5,874 nucleotides of DNA, taken from the NCBI GenBank assembly GCA_003648395.1, contig QMPB01000325.1, positions 1 through 5,874 of the forward strand, read 5' to 3'. This DNA comes from Bacteroidota bacterium. GTDB lineage: Bacteria; Bacteroidota; Bacteroidia; Bacteroidales; UBA1556. The notes beneath the pieces are model-generated. The model was given only the letters and a program-made list of their open reading frames with translations, was not told where the DNA came from and searched no databases. The position numbers and the translations under genes are program-made. How positions within the stretch are numbered: position 1 is the stretch's first letter; the number at the start of each line of letters is the position of its first letter. Shown here in pieces: positions 1 to 5,874 of the stretch.

Positions 1-452
1 AAAGATTTCTCCCTAAAGAGACCTATTTGTATGCTGTAACTGGTGGACTGAATCTAGTATTAGATACAATATTATATTTTATTTTCTATAATTTTATACT
101 TGATAAAACATTAGTTGATTTAGGATTTATTGCAATTAGCCCACATATTGCAGCATTCTTAATGGTATTGCCTATTACTTTCACCACAGGATTCCTATTA
201 GCCAAATATGTAACCTTTACTCAATCACCTTTAAAGGGAAAAAAACAGTTCATAAGATATGGTATGAGCGTTGGTGGATCAATAATATTGAATTATATTC
301 TATTGAAAATATTTGTAGAATACTTTGGCATCTACCCTACTCCTTCCAAAATTCTTACAACTTCTATTGTTGTTATTTACAGCTATGTTATTCAGAAGTT
401 TTTTACTTTCAAGACTGGTAAAAAGCAATTAAAAAACAGTATTCTCGATTAA
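1..452 (+). CDS. GtrA-like family membrane protein, 5'-truncated by window edge
   Basis: This is the 3' part of a small polytopic inner-membrane protein of the GtrA-like family (Pfam GtrA, PF04138). Members are thought to help move lipid-linked sugars across the membrane for cell-surface polysaccharide modification; the role of the Bacteroidota members is not well established. The frame is open from base 3 to the TAA at 450-452, giving 149 visible residues. A TTG at 27 is not the true start, because the in-frame residues before it (RFLPKETY) look like the family N-terminus leading into the first helix, so the start lies upstream, probably by some 15-20 codons. Four hydrophobic segments are visible at about residues 12-33, 46-69, 87-107 and 115-133. 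Typical family features are GGLNLVLD at the start of helix 1, AKYVTF after helix 2 and the aromatic/basic QKFFTFK end. The substrate is unknown. Family call is confident; function is inferred. Confidence 0.85.
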   Translation, partial: RFLPKETYLYAVTGGLNLVLDTILYFIFYNFILDKTLVDLGFIAISPHIAAFLMVLPITFTTGFLLAKYVTFTQSPLKGKKQFIRYGMSVGGSIILNYILLKIFVEYFGIYPTPSKILTTSIVVIYSYVIQKFFTFKTGKKQLKNSILD

Positions 453-465
453 ATTATAGTAATTA

Positions 466-490
466 GTCTTTGCAAGAAAACGTCAAAGAC
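466..490 (+). other. stem-loop downstream of the GtrA-like gene
   Basis: Perfect 7-base arms GTCTTTG (466-472) and CAAAGAC (484-490) flank an 11-base loop, 13 bases after the GtrA-like stop codon. No T-tract follows, so it is not a standard intrinsic terminator. It may be a weak terminator, an mRNA 3'-end stabiliser or chance. The rest of the gap up to the pyrophosphatase shows no further gene. Confidence 0.3.
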
Positions 491-581
491 ACAAATATAC
501 GGAGTTTTCGGACAGACACTAATTAGCTAAGGATTACATTTATCAAACATACATTTAAGCACTCTATTACAATAATTTGAT

Positions 582-589
582 TAAATTTG
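582..589 (+). promoter_or_regulatory. candidate -7 element for the pyrophosphatase gene
   Basis: TAAATTTG matches the Bacteroidota sigma-70 (ABfA-type) -7 consensus TAnnTTTG exactly. No good TTTG -33 element lies at the usual 19-21 base spacing; the nearest similar sequence is TTTA at 554-557, which is too far away. If used, transcription would begin near 594-596. That leaves a leader of about 24 bases before the ATG at 619 and argues against the ATG at 601. Confidence 0.35.
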
Positions 590-618
590 CACACATATAC
601 ATGAATAAAGACATTATT

Positions 619-1290
619 ATGGCAAATAAATTAATGGATCCTATTGGCAGACTAATGGGATTAAGATATAAATCTCACCCATGGCATGGTGTTGATATTG
701 GACCTGATGCCCCTGAAATATTAACTTGTTTTGTTGAAATGGTTCCCACAGATACTGTAAAGTATGAGGTTGATAAAGAATCAGGATATCTAATCATTGA
801 TCGTCCTCAGAAATATTCCAATGTAATACCTGCTCTTTATGGCTTTATACCACAAACATATAGTGATGAGTCGGTTGCTGAGTTTTGCATGGAGAAATCA
901 TGTAAAAAAGATATTACTGGCGATCACGATCCCGTGGATATTTGTATACTTACAGAAAAAGAAATTACTCATGGTGATATTCTTGTAAAAGCAAAACCAA
1001 TTGGTGGTTTTAGAATGATTGACGGTAACGAGTCTGATGATAAAATAGTTGCAGTACTTAATAATGATGCAGTATACTCTACTTATAACGATATTGATGA
1101 TGTACCTGAGTTAGTAATAAATAGACTAAAGCATTACTTCTTAACCTATAAAGACTTACCTGGAAATACAAAGGATGTAGAAATTACACATGTCTTTGGC
1201 AAAGAAGAGGCTCATGAGATAATAAAAAGATCACAAGCTGATTATCAGGCTAAATTTGATAAACTAGGCAGTTTACTAAGTAACGTTTAG
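619..1290 (+). CDS. ppa: inorganic pyrophosphatase, soluble family I
   Basis: Cytoplasmic Mg-dependent enzyme that hydrolyses pyrophosphate to two phosphates and so drives nucleotide polymerisation and other biosynthesis. Read from ATG 619 the protein has 223 residues. All the active-site positions I can map from the E. coli enzyme are present: K48 and E50 in KYEVDKESG, R62, Y74 in ALYGF, the acidic signature D102-H-D104-P-V-D107, then D135, D140 and K142, and Y177-K178 in TYKDLPG. It is somewhat longer than the E. coli protein (about 175 residues), with extra N- and C-terminal sequence, which I recall as usual for Bacteroidota members. Start choice: MANKL gives a family-like N-terminus and a sensible leader; ATG 601 (229 residues) is possible and the TTG at 577 unlikely. 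The gene appears monocistronic, with a strong terminator 30 bases after its stop. The His inside the signature is unusual. Confidence 0.93.
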   Translation: MANKLMDPIGRLMGLRYKSHPWHGVDIGPDAPEILTCFVEMVPTDTVKYEVDKESGYLIIDRPQKYSNVIPALYGFIPQTYSDESVAEFCMEKSCKKDITGDHDPVDICILTEKEITHGDILVKAKPIGGFRMIDGNESDDKIVAVLNNDAVYSTYNDIDDVPELVINRLKHYFLTYKDLPGNTKDVEITHVFGKEEAHEIIKRSQADYQAKFDKLGSLLSNV

Positions 1291-1319
1291 GATTATCTTA
1301 AATTAAGAAATAAATATAT

Positions 1320-1350
1320 AAAATGAGGTAATAAACCTCATTTTTTATTT
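1320..1350 (+). terminator. Rho-independent terminator after ppa
   Basis: A perfect 10-base-pair stem (1320-1329 with 1335-1344, core AATGAGGT/ACCTCATT) closes a 5-base AATAA loop. The T-run starts inside the 3' arm at 1341 and continues to 1346, then TTT after one A. It lies 30 bases past the pyrophosphatase stop codon and separates it from the antiporter gene. Confidence 0.88.
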
Positions 1351-1371
1351 ATCAAGCATTTTTTCAATACT

Positions 1372-1400
1372 TTTGACTTTAGTTTAATCGCATATATTTT
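1372..1400 (+). promoter_or_regulatory. candidate promoter for the NhaC-type antiporter gene
   Basis: TTTG at 1372-1375 could be a Bacteroidota -33 element, and TATATTTT at 1393-1400 matches seven of eight positions of the TAnnTTTG -7 consensus. The 17-base spacer is slightly shorter than the usual 19-21. The implied start site falls at or next to the ATG at 1405, which would make the message almost leaderless. Either this is not the real promoter or the transcript is unusual. A promoter must lie in this 54-base gap if the terminator upstream is efficient. Confidence 0.3.
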
Positions 1401-1404
1401 ATCT

Positions 1405-2904
1405 ATGAAGAATATCAAAGAAGTAAAAAGAGCAAGTTTATTTCAAGCGCTCATTCCAATAATTTTTCTAATAGGATTTTTAGCTTTAAATATTACTATT
1501 TGGGGTGATGAAAGCCTTGGGGGTCCAAATCAACTTGCATTAATTATTGGTACTGCAATAGCTGCACTTATTGCTTCAAGATTAAATATTCCTTTTGAAA
1601 AAATGCGAGCATCAATTGTTAAGAATATTAGCGATGCTATGCCTTCTATTCTAATATTACTTCTTATTGGCTCTTTATCTGGCACTTGGATGATTAGTGG
1701 AGTTGTACCAACATTAATAGTTTATGGATTGGATTTACTTAATCCTAGTATTTTCCTTTTTGCAACAGTAATAATTAGCGCTGTAATTTCTATTTCTACA
1801 GGTAGTTCATGGTCTACAATTGCAACCATAGGAGTTGCTCTTTTGGGTATAGGCACAGCAATGGGATTTAACCCAGGAATGGTTGCTGGTGCTATTATTT
1901 CCGGTGCTTATTTTGGTGATAAATTATCACCACTTTCAGACACAACAAACCTTGCTCCAGCAATGGCTGGCACTGATTTATTTACCCATATAAAGTATAT
2001 GCTTTATACCACTACTCCTACTCTTATTATTACTCTTATTATCTTTTTATTCTTAGGATTCTCACATGGTGATAATATTGAAACTTCAGGAGTAGAGATA
2101 TTAAAACAAACTATTGAATCAAAATTTAATGTAACTCCTTGGTTATTGCTTGTTCCTGCGATATTAGTATTTGTTATTGTAAAAAAAGTACCCCCATTAA
2201 TTGCTTTATTTATTGGTTCATTATCTGCAACAGTATTTGCCATCATTTTCCAATCAGAATTATTGCACAGTATGGCAGTTGAAGAAAACTCATATTTATT
2301 AACTGCTTATATTGAAATTGCCCATTCTTGGTTTGGAGCTTACAACATTCATACAGGAGTAGAATCAGTCGACAGTTTATTATCAACTGGAGGAATGGAA
2401 GGCATGCTTAATACTGTTTGGCTTATACTTATTGCAATGGCTTTTAGTGGAGTTATGGAATCTGCAGGGCTACTCGTAAGAATTGCAGAATCAATAATTG
2501 CTAAAGCTAAGTCTACAGGTTCATTAGTTGCAGCAACTGTTGCCACAAGTATATTTATGAATATCACAGCCTCAGAACAATACATATCAGTTGTTGTTCC
2601 TGGTAGAATGTATGCCAAAGTGTTTAGAAATAGAAGAATAAAACCAGAAGTTCTTAGCCGTTCTCTTGAAGATGGAGGAACCGTAACATCTGTTTTAGTA
2701 CCTTGGAATACCTGTGGAGCTGTAAATTCTAGTGTGCTTGGAGTTGCTACTTTAAGTTATTTACCTTTTGCTTTCTTCAATCTAATTAGCCCTCTAATGT
2801 CAATACTATTTGCATATCTAAATATTAAGATCCGTAAATATACTGATGAAGAATATGAAGAAGTAATGAGCATTGAGAAAGCTCAGGATATTGCTGGAGT
2901 TTAA
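1405..2904 (+). CDS. nhaC: NhaC-family Na+/H+ antiporter
   Basis: Multi-pass inner-membrane secondary transporter of the NhaC family (ion transporter superfamily), expected to exchange cytoplasmic Na+ for external H+ for sodium and pH homeostasis. The 499 residues are in the usual family range. Roughly ten or more hydrophobic segments are visible, including about 13-31, 43-58, 81-107, 115-131, 138-152, 157-170, 202-219, 245-282, 336-352, 372-386 and 450-472. Family motifs in the first half are TGSSWST (132-138) and GAYFGDKLSPLSDTTNLAP (168-186). The second half has counterparts TASEQYISVVVPGRMY (388-403) and LEDGGTVTSVLVPWNTCGA (421-439), consistent with two related halves. The C-terminal tail after 472 is charged and cytoplasmic in character. 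The ATG at 1405 gives a short basic N-terminus before helix 1, and I see no better start. Related antiporters can carry malate/lactate with Na+/H+ (MleN type), so the substrate is inferred. Confidence 0.88.
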   Translation: MKNIKEVKRASLFQALIPIIFLIGFLALNITIWGDESLGGPNQLALIIGTAIAALIASRLNIPFEKMRASIVKNISDAMPSILILLLIGSLSGTWMISGVVPTLIVYGLDLLNPSIFLFATVIISAVISISTGSSWSTIATIGVALLGIGTAMGFNPGMVAGAIISGAYFGDKLSPLSDTTNLAPAMAGTDLFTHIKYMLYTTTPTLIITLIIFLFLGFSHGDNIETSGVEILKQTIESKFNVTPWLLLVPAILVFVIVKKVPPLIALFIGSLSATVFAIIFQSELLHSMAVEENSYLLTAYIEIAHSWFGAYNIHTGVESVDSLLSTGGMEGMLNTVWLILIAMAFSGVMESAGLLVRIAESIIAKAKSTGSLVAATVATSIFMNITASEQYISVVVPGRMYAKVFRNRRIKPEVLSRSLEDGGTVTSVLVPWNTCGAVNSSVLGVATLSYLPFAFFNLISPLMSILFAYLNIKIRKYTDEEYEEVMSIEKAQDIAGV

Positions 2905-2912
2905 AGTATTAT

Positions 2913-2943
2913 TTTATGTATGGAAATTTATCCCCTACATAAA
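2913..2943 (+). terminator. stem-loop just after nhaC, possible terminator
   Basis: Perfect 8-base arms TTTATGTA (2913-2920) and TACATAAA (2936-2943) enclose a 15-base loop in which GG (2922-2923) can pair with CC (2933-2934). It lies eight bases after the nhaC stop. No uninterrupted T-run follows, so termination here may be weak; it could also protect the 3' end of the mRNA. Confidence 0.45.
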
Positions 2944-2971
2944 TAGATATTCAACATTTATTTTCTATTTC

Positions 2972-2994
2972 AAATAAATATCATTTATTTTTTT
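2972..2994 (+). terminator. all-AT hairpin with T-run, possible second terminator for nhaC
   Basis: AAATAAAT (2972-2979) pairs with ATTTATTT (2983-2990) around a three-base loop, followed directly by four more T residues. The stem has no GC pairs, so it would be weak alone, and such repeats arise easily in AT-rich DNA. Together with the preceding hairpin it could end the nhaC transcript. Confidence 0.3.
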
Positions 2995-3013
2995 CTATTA
3001 AGAGAACCAACAC

Positions 3014-3038
3014 ATTGAAAATTCCAAAGTATTTCAAT
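3014..3038. repeat. inverted repeat ATTGAAA-N11-TTTCAAT
   Basis: Perfect 7-base arms at 3014-3020 and 3032-3038 with an 11-base spacer lie about 170 bases upstream of the napA start. It could be a distal regulator site or a hairpin, but no known site is recognised, and an AT-rich repeat of this size may be chance. Confidence 0.25.
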
Positions 3039-3124
3039 ATATTATCATCAGAAAAACAATTAATTACACTAAATTCTCTCCCTACCTTCAATTAATAATT
3101 TCAATATTTAGTAAAAAGTGCTTC

Positions 3125-3140
3125 TGTAACCAATGTTACA
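3125..3140. promoter_or_regulatory. Crp/Fnr-family operator candidate upstream of napA
   Basis: TGTAAC-CAAT-GTTACA is a perfect 6+4+6 palindrome, the spacing typical of dimeric Crp/Fnr-family regulators. It differs from the E. coli FNR site (TTGAT-N4-ATCAA). As far as I recall, GTAAC-N4-GTTAC is close to the motif described for HcpR, a Crp/Fnr-family nitrosative-stress and nitrogen-oxide regulator found in Bacteroidota among others. The centre, 3132.5, lies 73 bases before the napA ATG and about 42 bases before the start site implied by the -7 candidate at 3162-3169, the usual class II activator position. The palindrome is seen directly; which regulator binds is inferred. Confidence 0.6.
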
Positions 3141-3145
3141 CTATA

Positions 3146-3163
3146 TACTACCCTTATGTAGTA
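3146..3163. repeat. second inverted repeat TACTAC-N6-GTAGTA in the napA promoter region
   Basis: Perfect 6-base arms at 3146-3151 and 3158-3163 flank CCTTAT. It starts six bases after the Crp/Fnr-like palindrome and overlaps the proposed -7 element by two bases, so a protein bound here would be expected to block RNA polymerase. It does not match a complete NarL/NarP heptamer pair. Operator or chance are both possible. Confidence 0.4.
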
Positions 3164-3169
3164 GTTTTA
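3162..3169 (+). promoter_or_regulatory. candidate -7 element of the napA promoter
   Basis: TAGTTTTA matches seven of eight positions of the Bacteroidota -7 consensus TAnnTTTG. No TTTG -33 element stands at the proper distance, as expected for a promoter that depends on an activator. The implied start near 3174 gives a leader of about 32 bases. TAAATTTT at 3192-3199 fits equally well as a motif but would start transcription almost at the ATG. Confidence 0.3.
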
Positions 3170-3205
3170 CGTGGTAAATCACAGATAGTACTAAATTTTA
3201 AATAT

Positions 3206-5874
3206 ATGAAGTTCAATAGGAGAGATTTTATTAAAAGTTCGGCCGTTGCATCCATTGCGGCAGCAGTGGGAATAAGTATTCCTCAAAATGTAAAAGCTGA
3301 ATCGCAGCAAGCCGAAAATAGTTGGAAATGGGATAAATCAGTTTGTAGATTCTGCGGAACTGGTTGTGGAATAATGATAGCAACTAAAGATGATAAAATA
3401 GTTGCTGTAAAAGGTGATCCTGCTGCACCTGTAAACAGAGGTTTAAACTGTATTAAAGGATATTTTAATGCTAAAATTATGTACGGAGCCGACAGACTCC
3501 AAACACCATTAATGCGCCTTGGCTCAGATGGTAAATTTAGCAAATCTGGTAATTTTAAACCTGTTAGTTGGAAAGTTGCCTTTGATGAAATGGAGAAGCA
3601 AATGCGAAGTTCACTCAAAGAGCTTGGCCCAACTGGAATAGCAATTTTCGGATCTGGACAATACACTGTTCAAGAGGGTTATGCTGCTTCCAAACTCATG
3701 AAAGCTGGTTTCCGATCCAATAATATTGATCCTAATGCAAGGCACTGCATGGCTTCAGCTGTTGCTGGTTTTATTCAAACTTTTGGTATTGATGAGCCCA
3801 GCGGTTGTTACGACGATATTGAACTAACAGATACTATCATTAGTTGGGGAGCTAATATGTCGGAGATGCACCCTATTCTTTGGTCGAGAGTTACCGATCG
3901 CAAACTCTCTAATCCTGATAAAGTTAAAATCGTAAATCTTTCTACTTATACAAATAGAACTTCCGATTTAGCTGATACTGAGATTATCTTTAAACCAAAT
4001 ACTGATTTAGCAATATGGAATTATATAGCAAGAGAAATTGTATATAATCATCCTGAAGCTATTGATCAAGATTTTATTGATAAATATGCTGTATTTACAA
4101 CAGGTCATGCTGATATAGGCTATGGAATGAGAACTCCTGATCACCCTAATTTTACTGAAAAAGAAAGAGAGACAGTAAAACATCAAGTTGCCAAAAAAGT
4201 AAGTAAAGATGAAGCTGTATCTCTTGAATACCTTGGTTTCAAAGAAGGTGATACCATGGAAATGAAGAACTCTGCAGGTGCCGGCAAGCATTGGATAATT
4301 TCTTTTGACGATTTCAAGAAAGCTTTAGATCCTTATACACTTGATTATGTGGCTAATGTATCAAGAGGAAATAAAGATGAGAATATAGTAGAATATAAAA
4401 TAAAACTTCAGCAGCTCGCTAAACTATATATAGCAAAAAAACGCTCTGTTGTTTCTTTCTGGACAATGGGAATGAATCAGCATACGAGAGGTACTTGGGT
4501 AAATGAGCAGGCTTATATGGTTCACCTATTAATAGGCAAACAAGCAAGGCCTGGAAATGGTGCTTTTAGTCTTACTGGTCAGCCTTCTGCTTGTGGAACA
4601 GCTCGCGAAGTTGGTACTTTCTCTCACAGACTTCCTGCCGATATGGTTGTTAAAAATCCAAAACACAGAGCTATAGCTGAGAAAATATGGAAACTCCCTA
4701 GCGGAACTTTAAATCCAAAAGTTGGATCACATATAATGAAGATTCATCGTGATATAGAAGATGGAAAAATAAAATTTGCTTGGGTGCAAGTATGTAATCC
4801 ATATCAAGACACTGCCAATGCAAATCATTGGATTAAAGCTGCAAGAAATATGGACAATTTCATTGTTGTAAGTGATGGTTACCCTGGTATTTCTGCAAAA
4901 GTTGCTGATTTGGTATTGCCATCGGCAATGATATATGAGAAATGGGGTGCTTATGGAAATGCTGAACGAAGAACACAGCATTGGAAGCAGCAAGTTACTC
5001 CTGTAGGTGATGCTATGCCTGATGTATGGCAAATAGTTGAACTTGCTAAACGTTTCAGATTACGTGATGTTTGGGGAGAACAAAAAATTCCTGGAATGGA
5101 TAAACCGTTACCTGATGTATTGGGTAATTTAAGTGAATTTGGATATAATCCTAATACAACATTATATGAAGCTTTATTTGCCAACGATTACGCAAAAAGT
5201 TTCGATGCTGACGATCCTATTGCAAAAGACACTTTAAATACAGAAGTACTTGGAGATAAAAGAAATGTATTAGGTGCTGATGATAAGCCTTGGAAAGGTT
5301 ATGGATTCTTTATTCAGAAATACCTTTGGGAAGAGTACCGTAAATTTGGTGAAGGTCATGCTCACGATTATGCCGATTTTGATACTTACCACAAAGTAAG
5401 AGGATTGAAATGGCCAGTAGTAAATGGCAAAGAAACAAACTGGAGATTTAATGCTAAATATGACCCTTATGCCAGAAAAGCTAATACTGGACAATTTGCC
5501 TTCTACGGAAAAGCTTTAAAGAAATTGCCTGTAGGAAATTTACTTGGCCCTGATAAAGATAAACCTAAAGAAGGCTTAACCAATAAAGCAAAGATTTTCT
5601 TCCGTCCTTATATGGAGCCACCAGAAGTACCAAATAAAGAATATCCCCTTTGGATGTCAACAGGTAGAGTACTTGAGCATTGGCATAGTGGAACTATGAC
5701 GATGAGAGTGCCAGAATTGTATCGTGCTGTTCCAGAAGCTCTTTGCTATATTCGTCCTGATGATGCTAAGCAATTTGGCTTGCAACAAGGCGATCAAGCT
5801 TGGGTAGAATCTCGAAGAGGAAAAGTTAGACCACATATCGAGACTCGTGGTAGAAATAGAGTTCCAAAAGGACT
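3206..5874 (+). CDS. napA: periplasmic nitrate reductase catalytic subunit NapA, 3'-truncated by window edge
   Basis: Molybdoenzyme of the DMSO reductase family that reduces nitrate to nitrite in the periplasm. From ATG 3206 the frame is open for 889 codons to the window end; by comparison with the E. coli C-terminus about 40 residues are missing. A Tat signal NRRDFIK (residues 4-10), a hydrophobic stretch and a likely cleavage site after VKA (29-31) open the protein. The [4Fe-4S] ligands are C47, C50, C54 and C82, with the conserved electron-path lysine K84. C181 in ARHCMASAV is the molybdenum ligand. Later motifs include [11 protein letters not shown] (from 419), [12 protein letters not shown] (459-470) and [14 protein letters not shown] (from 819), which contact the bis-MGD cofactor. 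Predicted full length of about 930 residues exceeds E. coli NapA (828) and resembles epsilonproteobacterial NapA. Assimilatory NasA/NarB and formate dehydrogenase are unlikely given the Tat signal and motif set. Partner genes (napG, napH, napB and others) would be expected downstream. Confidence 0.96.
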   Translation, partial: MKFNRRDFIKSSAVASIAAAVGISIPQNVKAESQQAENSWKWDKSVCRFCGTGCGIMIATKDDKIVAVKGDPAAPVNRGLNCIKGYFNAKIMYGADRLQTPLMRLGSDGKFSKSGNFKPVSWKVAFDEMEKQMRSSLKELGPTGIAIFGSGQYTVQEGYAASKLMKAGFRSNNIDPNARHCMASAVAGFIQTFGIDEPSGCYDDIELTDTIISWGANMSEMHPILWSRVTDRKLSNPDKVKIVNLSTYTNRTSDLADTEIIFKPNTDLAIWNYIAREIVYNHPEAIDQDFIDKYAVFTTGHADIGYGMRTPDHPNFTEKERETVKHQVAKKVSKDEAVSLEYLGFKEGDTMEMKNSAGAGKHWIISFDDFKKALDPYTLDYVANVSRGNKDENIVEYKIKLQQLAKLYIAKKRSVVSFWTMGMNQHTRGTWVNEQAYMVHLLIGKQARPGNGAFSLTGQPSACGTAREVGTFSHRLPADMVVKNPKHRAIAEKIWKLPSGTLNPKVGSHIMKIHRDIEDGKIKFAWVQVCNPYQDTANANHWIKAARNMDNFIVVSDGYPGISAKVADLVLPSAMIYEKWGAYGNAERRTQHWKQQVTPVGDAMPDVWQIVELAKRFRLRDVWGEQKIPGMDKPLPDVLGNLSEFGYNPNTTLYEALFANDYAKSFDADDPIAKDTLNTEVLGDKRNVLGADDKPWKGYGFFIQKYLWEEYRKFGEGHAHDYADFDTYHKVRGLKWPVVNGKETNWRFNAKYDPYARKANTGQFAFYGKALKKLPVGNLLGPDKDKPKEGLTNKAKIFFRPYMEPPEVPNKEYPLWMSTGRVLEHWHSGTMTMRVPELYRAVPEALCYIRPDDAKQFGLQQGDQAWVESRRGKVRPHIETRGRNRVPKG

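Larger units (their letters stand above)
2905..3205 (+). other. 301-base AT-rich intergenic region between nhaC and napA
   Basis: I find no convincing gene here on either strand. It holds two possible terminator hairpins near nhaC (2913-2943, 2972-2994), an inverted repeat in the middle (3014-3038), and a regulatory-looking block next to napA (3125-3169). It is the longest non-coding stretch in the window and fits a regulated promoter region. No Shine-Dalgarno sequence precedes the napA ATG, only an A/T-rich leader, as is normal in Bacteroidota. Confidence 0.7.

Noticed and set aside
27..452. TTG at 27 as the true start of the GtrA-like gene
   Set aside because: The frame is open to the window edge and the residues before it fit the family N-terminus, so the gene is truncated by the window and does not begin at this codon.
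2004..2618. Two antisense open frames inside the nhaC gene (2004-2246 and 2349-2618)
   Set aside because: They lie opposite a well-conserved transporter and show no recognisable domain. Their composition is what the reverse strand of a hydrophobic gene produces.
3149..3164. NarL/NarP-type heptamer site upstream of napA
   Set aside because: TACCCTT at 3149-3155 nearly fits TACYYMT but breaks it at position 6, and the opposing sequence does not give the paired 7-2-7 arrangement.
3283..5494. Several short antisense open frames opposite napA
   Set aside because: NapA is unmistakable on the + strand across the whole span, and the antisense products have no family features.
3206..5874. Formate dehydrogenase or assimilatory nitrate reductase as alternative identity
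   Set aside because: The Tat signal, the CxxCxxxC...C cluster at the N-terminus, ARHCMASAV and the [11 protein letters not shown] segment match NapA, and the molybdenum ligand is Cys with no in-frame TGA for selenocysteine.
1..5874. Mobile element, CRISPR array, tRNA or rRNA
   Set aside because: I saw no transposase, terminal repeats, regularly spaced repeats or tRNA-like cloverleaf, and gene content and base composition look uniform.

Overview
This is an AT-rich window from what looks like a low-GC member of the Bacteroidota, probably a facultative anaerobe in or near the marine Bacteroidales/Marinilabiliales. Three things suggest this: the Bacteroidota-style GtrA-like and pyrophosphatase sequences, translation starts without Shine-Dalgarno sequences but with A/T-rich leaders, and -7 elements resembling TAnnTTTG. 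The placement comes from reading the sequence and not from a database search.

All four protein genes are on the + strand, and the first and last are cut by the window edges. From left to right they are: the 3' part of a GtrA-like four-helix membrane protein (1-452); a family I soluble inorganic pyrophosphatase (about 619-1290) with a strong intrinsic terminator (1320-1350); an NhaC-type Na+/H+ antiporter (1405-2904); a 301-base AT-rich gap holding several inverted repeats; and the first 889 codons of napA, the periplasmic nitrate reductase catalytic subunit (3206 to the window end).

The first three genes look like separately transcribed housekeeping or membrane functions: envelope polysaccharide or lipid-linked sugar export, removal of pyrophosphate from biosynthesis, and Na+/pH homeostasis. 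napA starts a new transcription unit that probably continues beyond the window into the rest of a nap operon. Its signal peptide, [4Fe-4S] cysteines and molybdenum-ligand cysteine are all present. Its length and internal insertions resemble the longer NapA of epsilonproteobacteria more than the shorter E. coli type.

The best lead outside the coding regions is upstream of napA. A perfect TGTAAC-N4-GTTACA palindrome (3125-3140), the form bound by Crp/Fnr-family regulators, lies about 42 bases upstream of a start site inferred from a candidate -7 element. A second perfect inverted repeat (3146-3163) sits between them. I see no clearly new biological system: the genes are recognisable and the interest lies in control of the nap operon and in the type of NapA.
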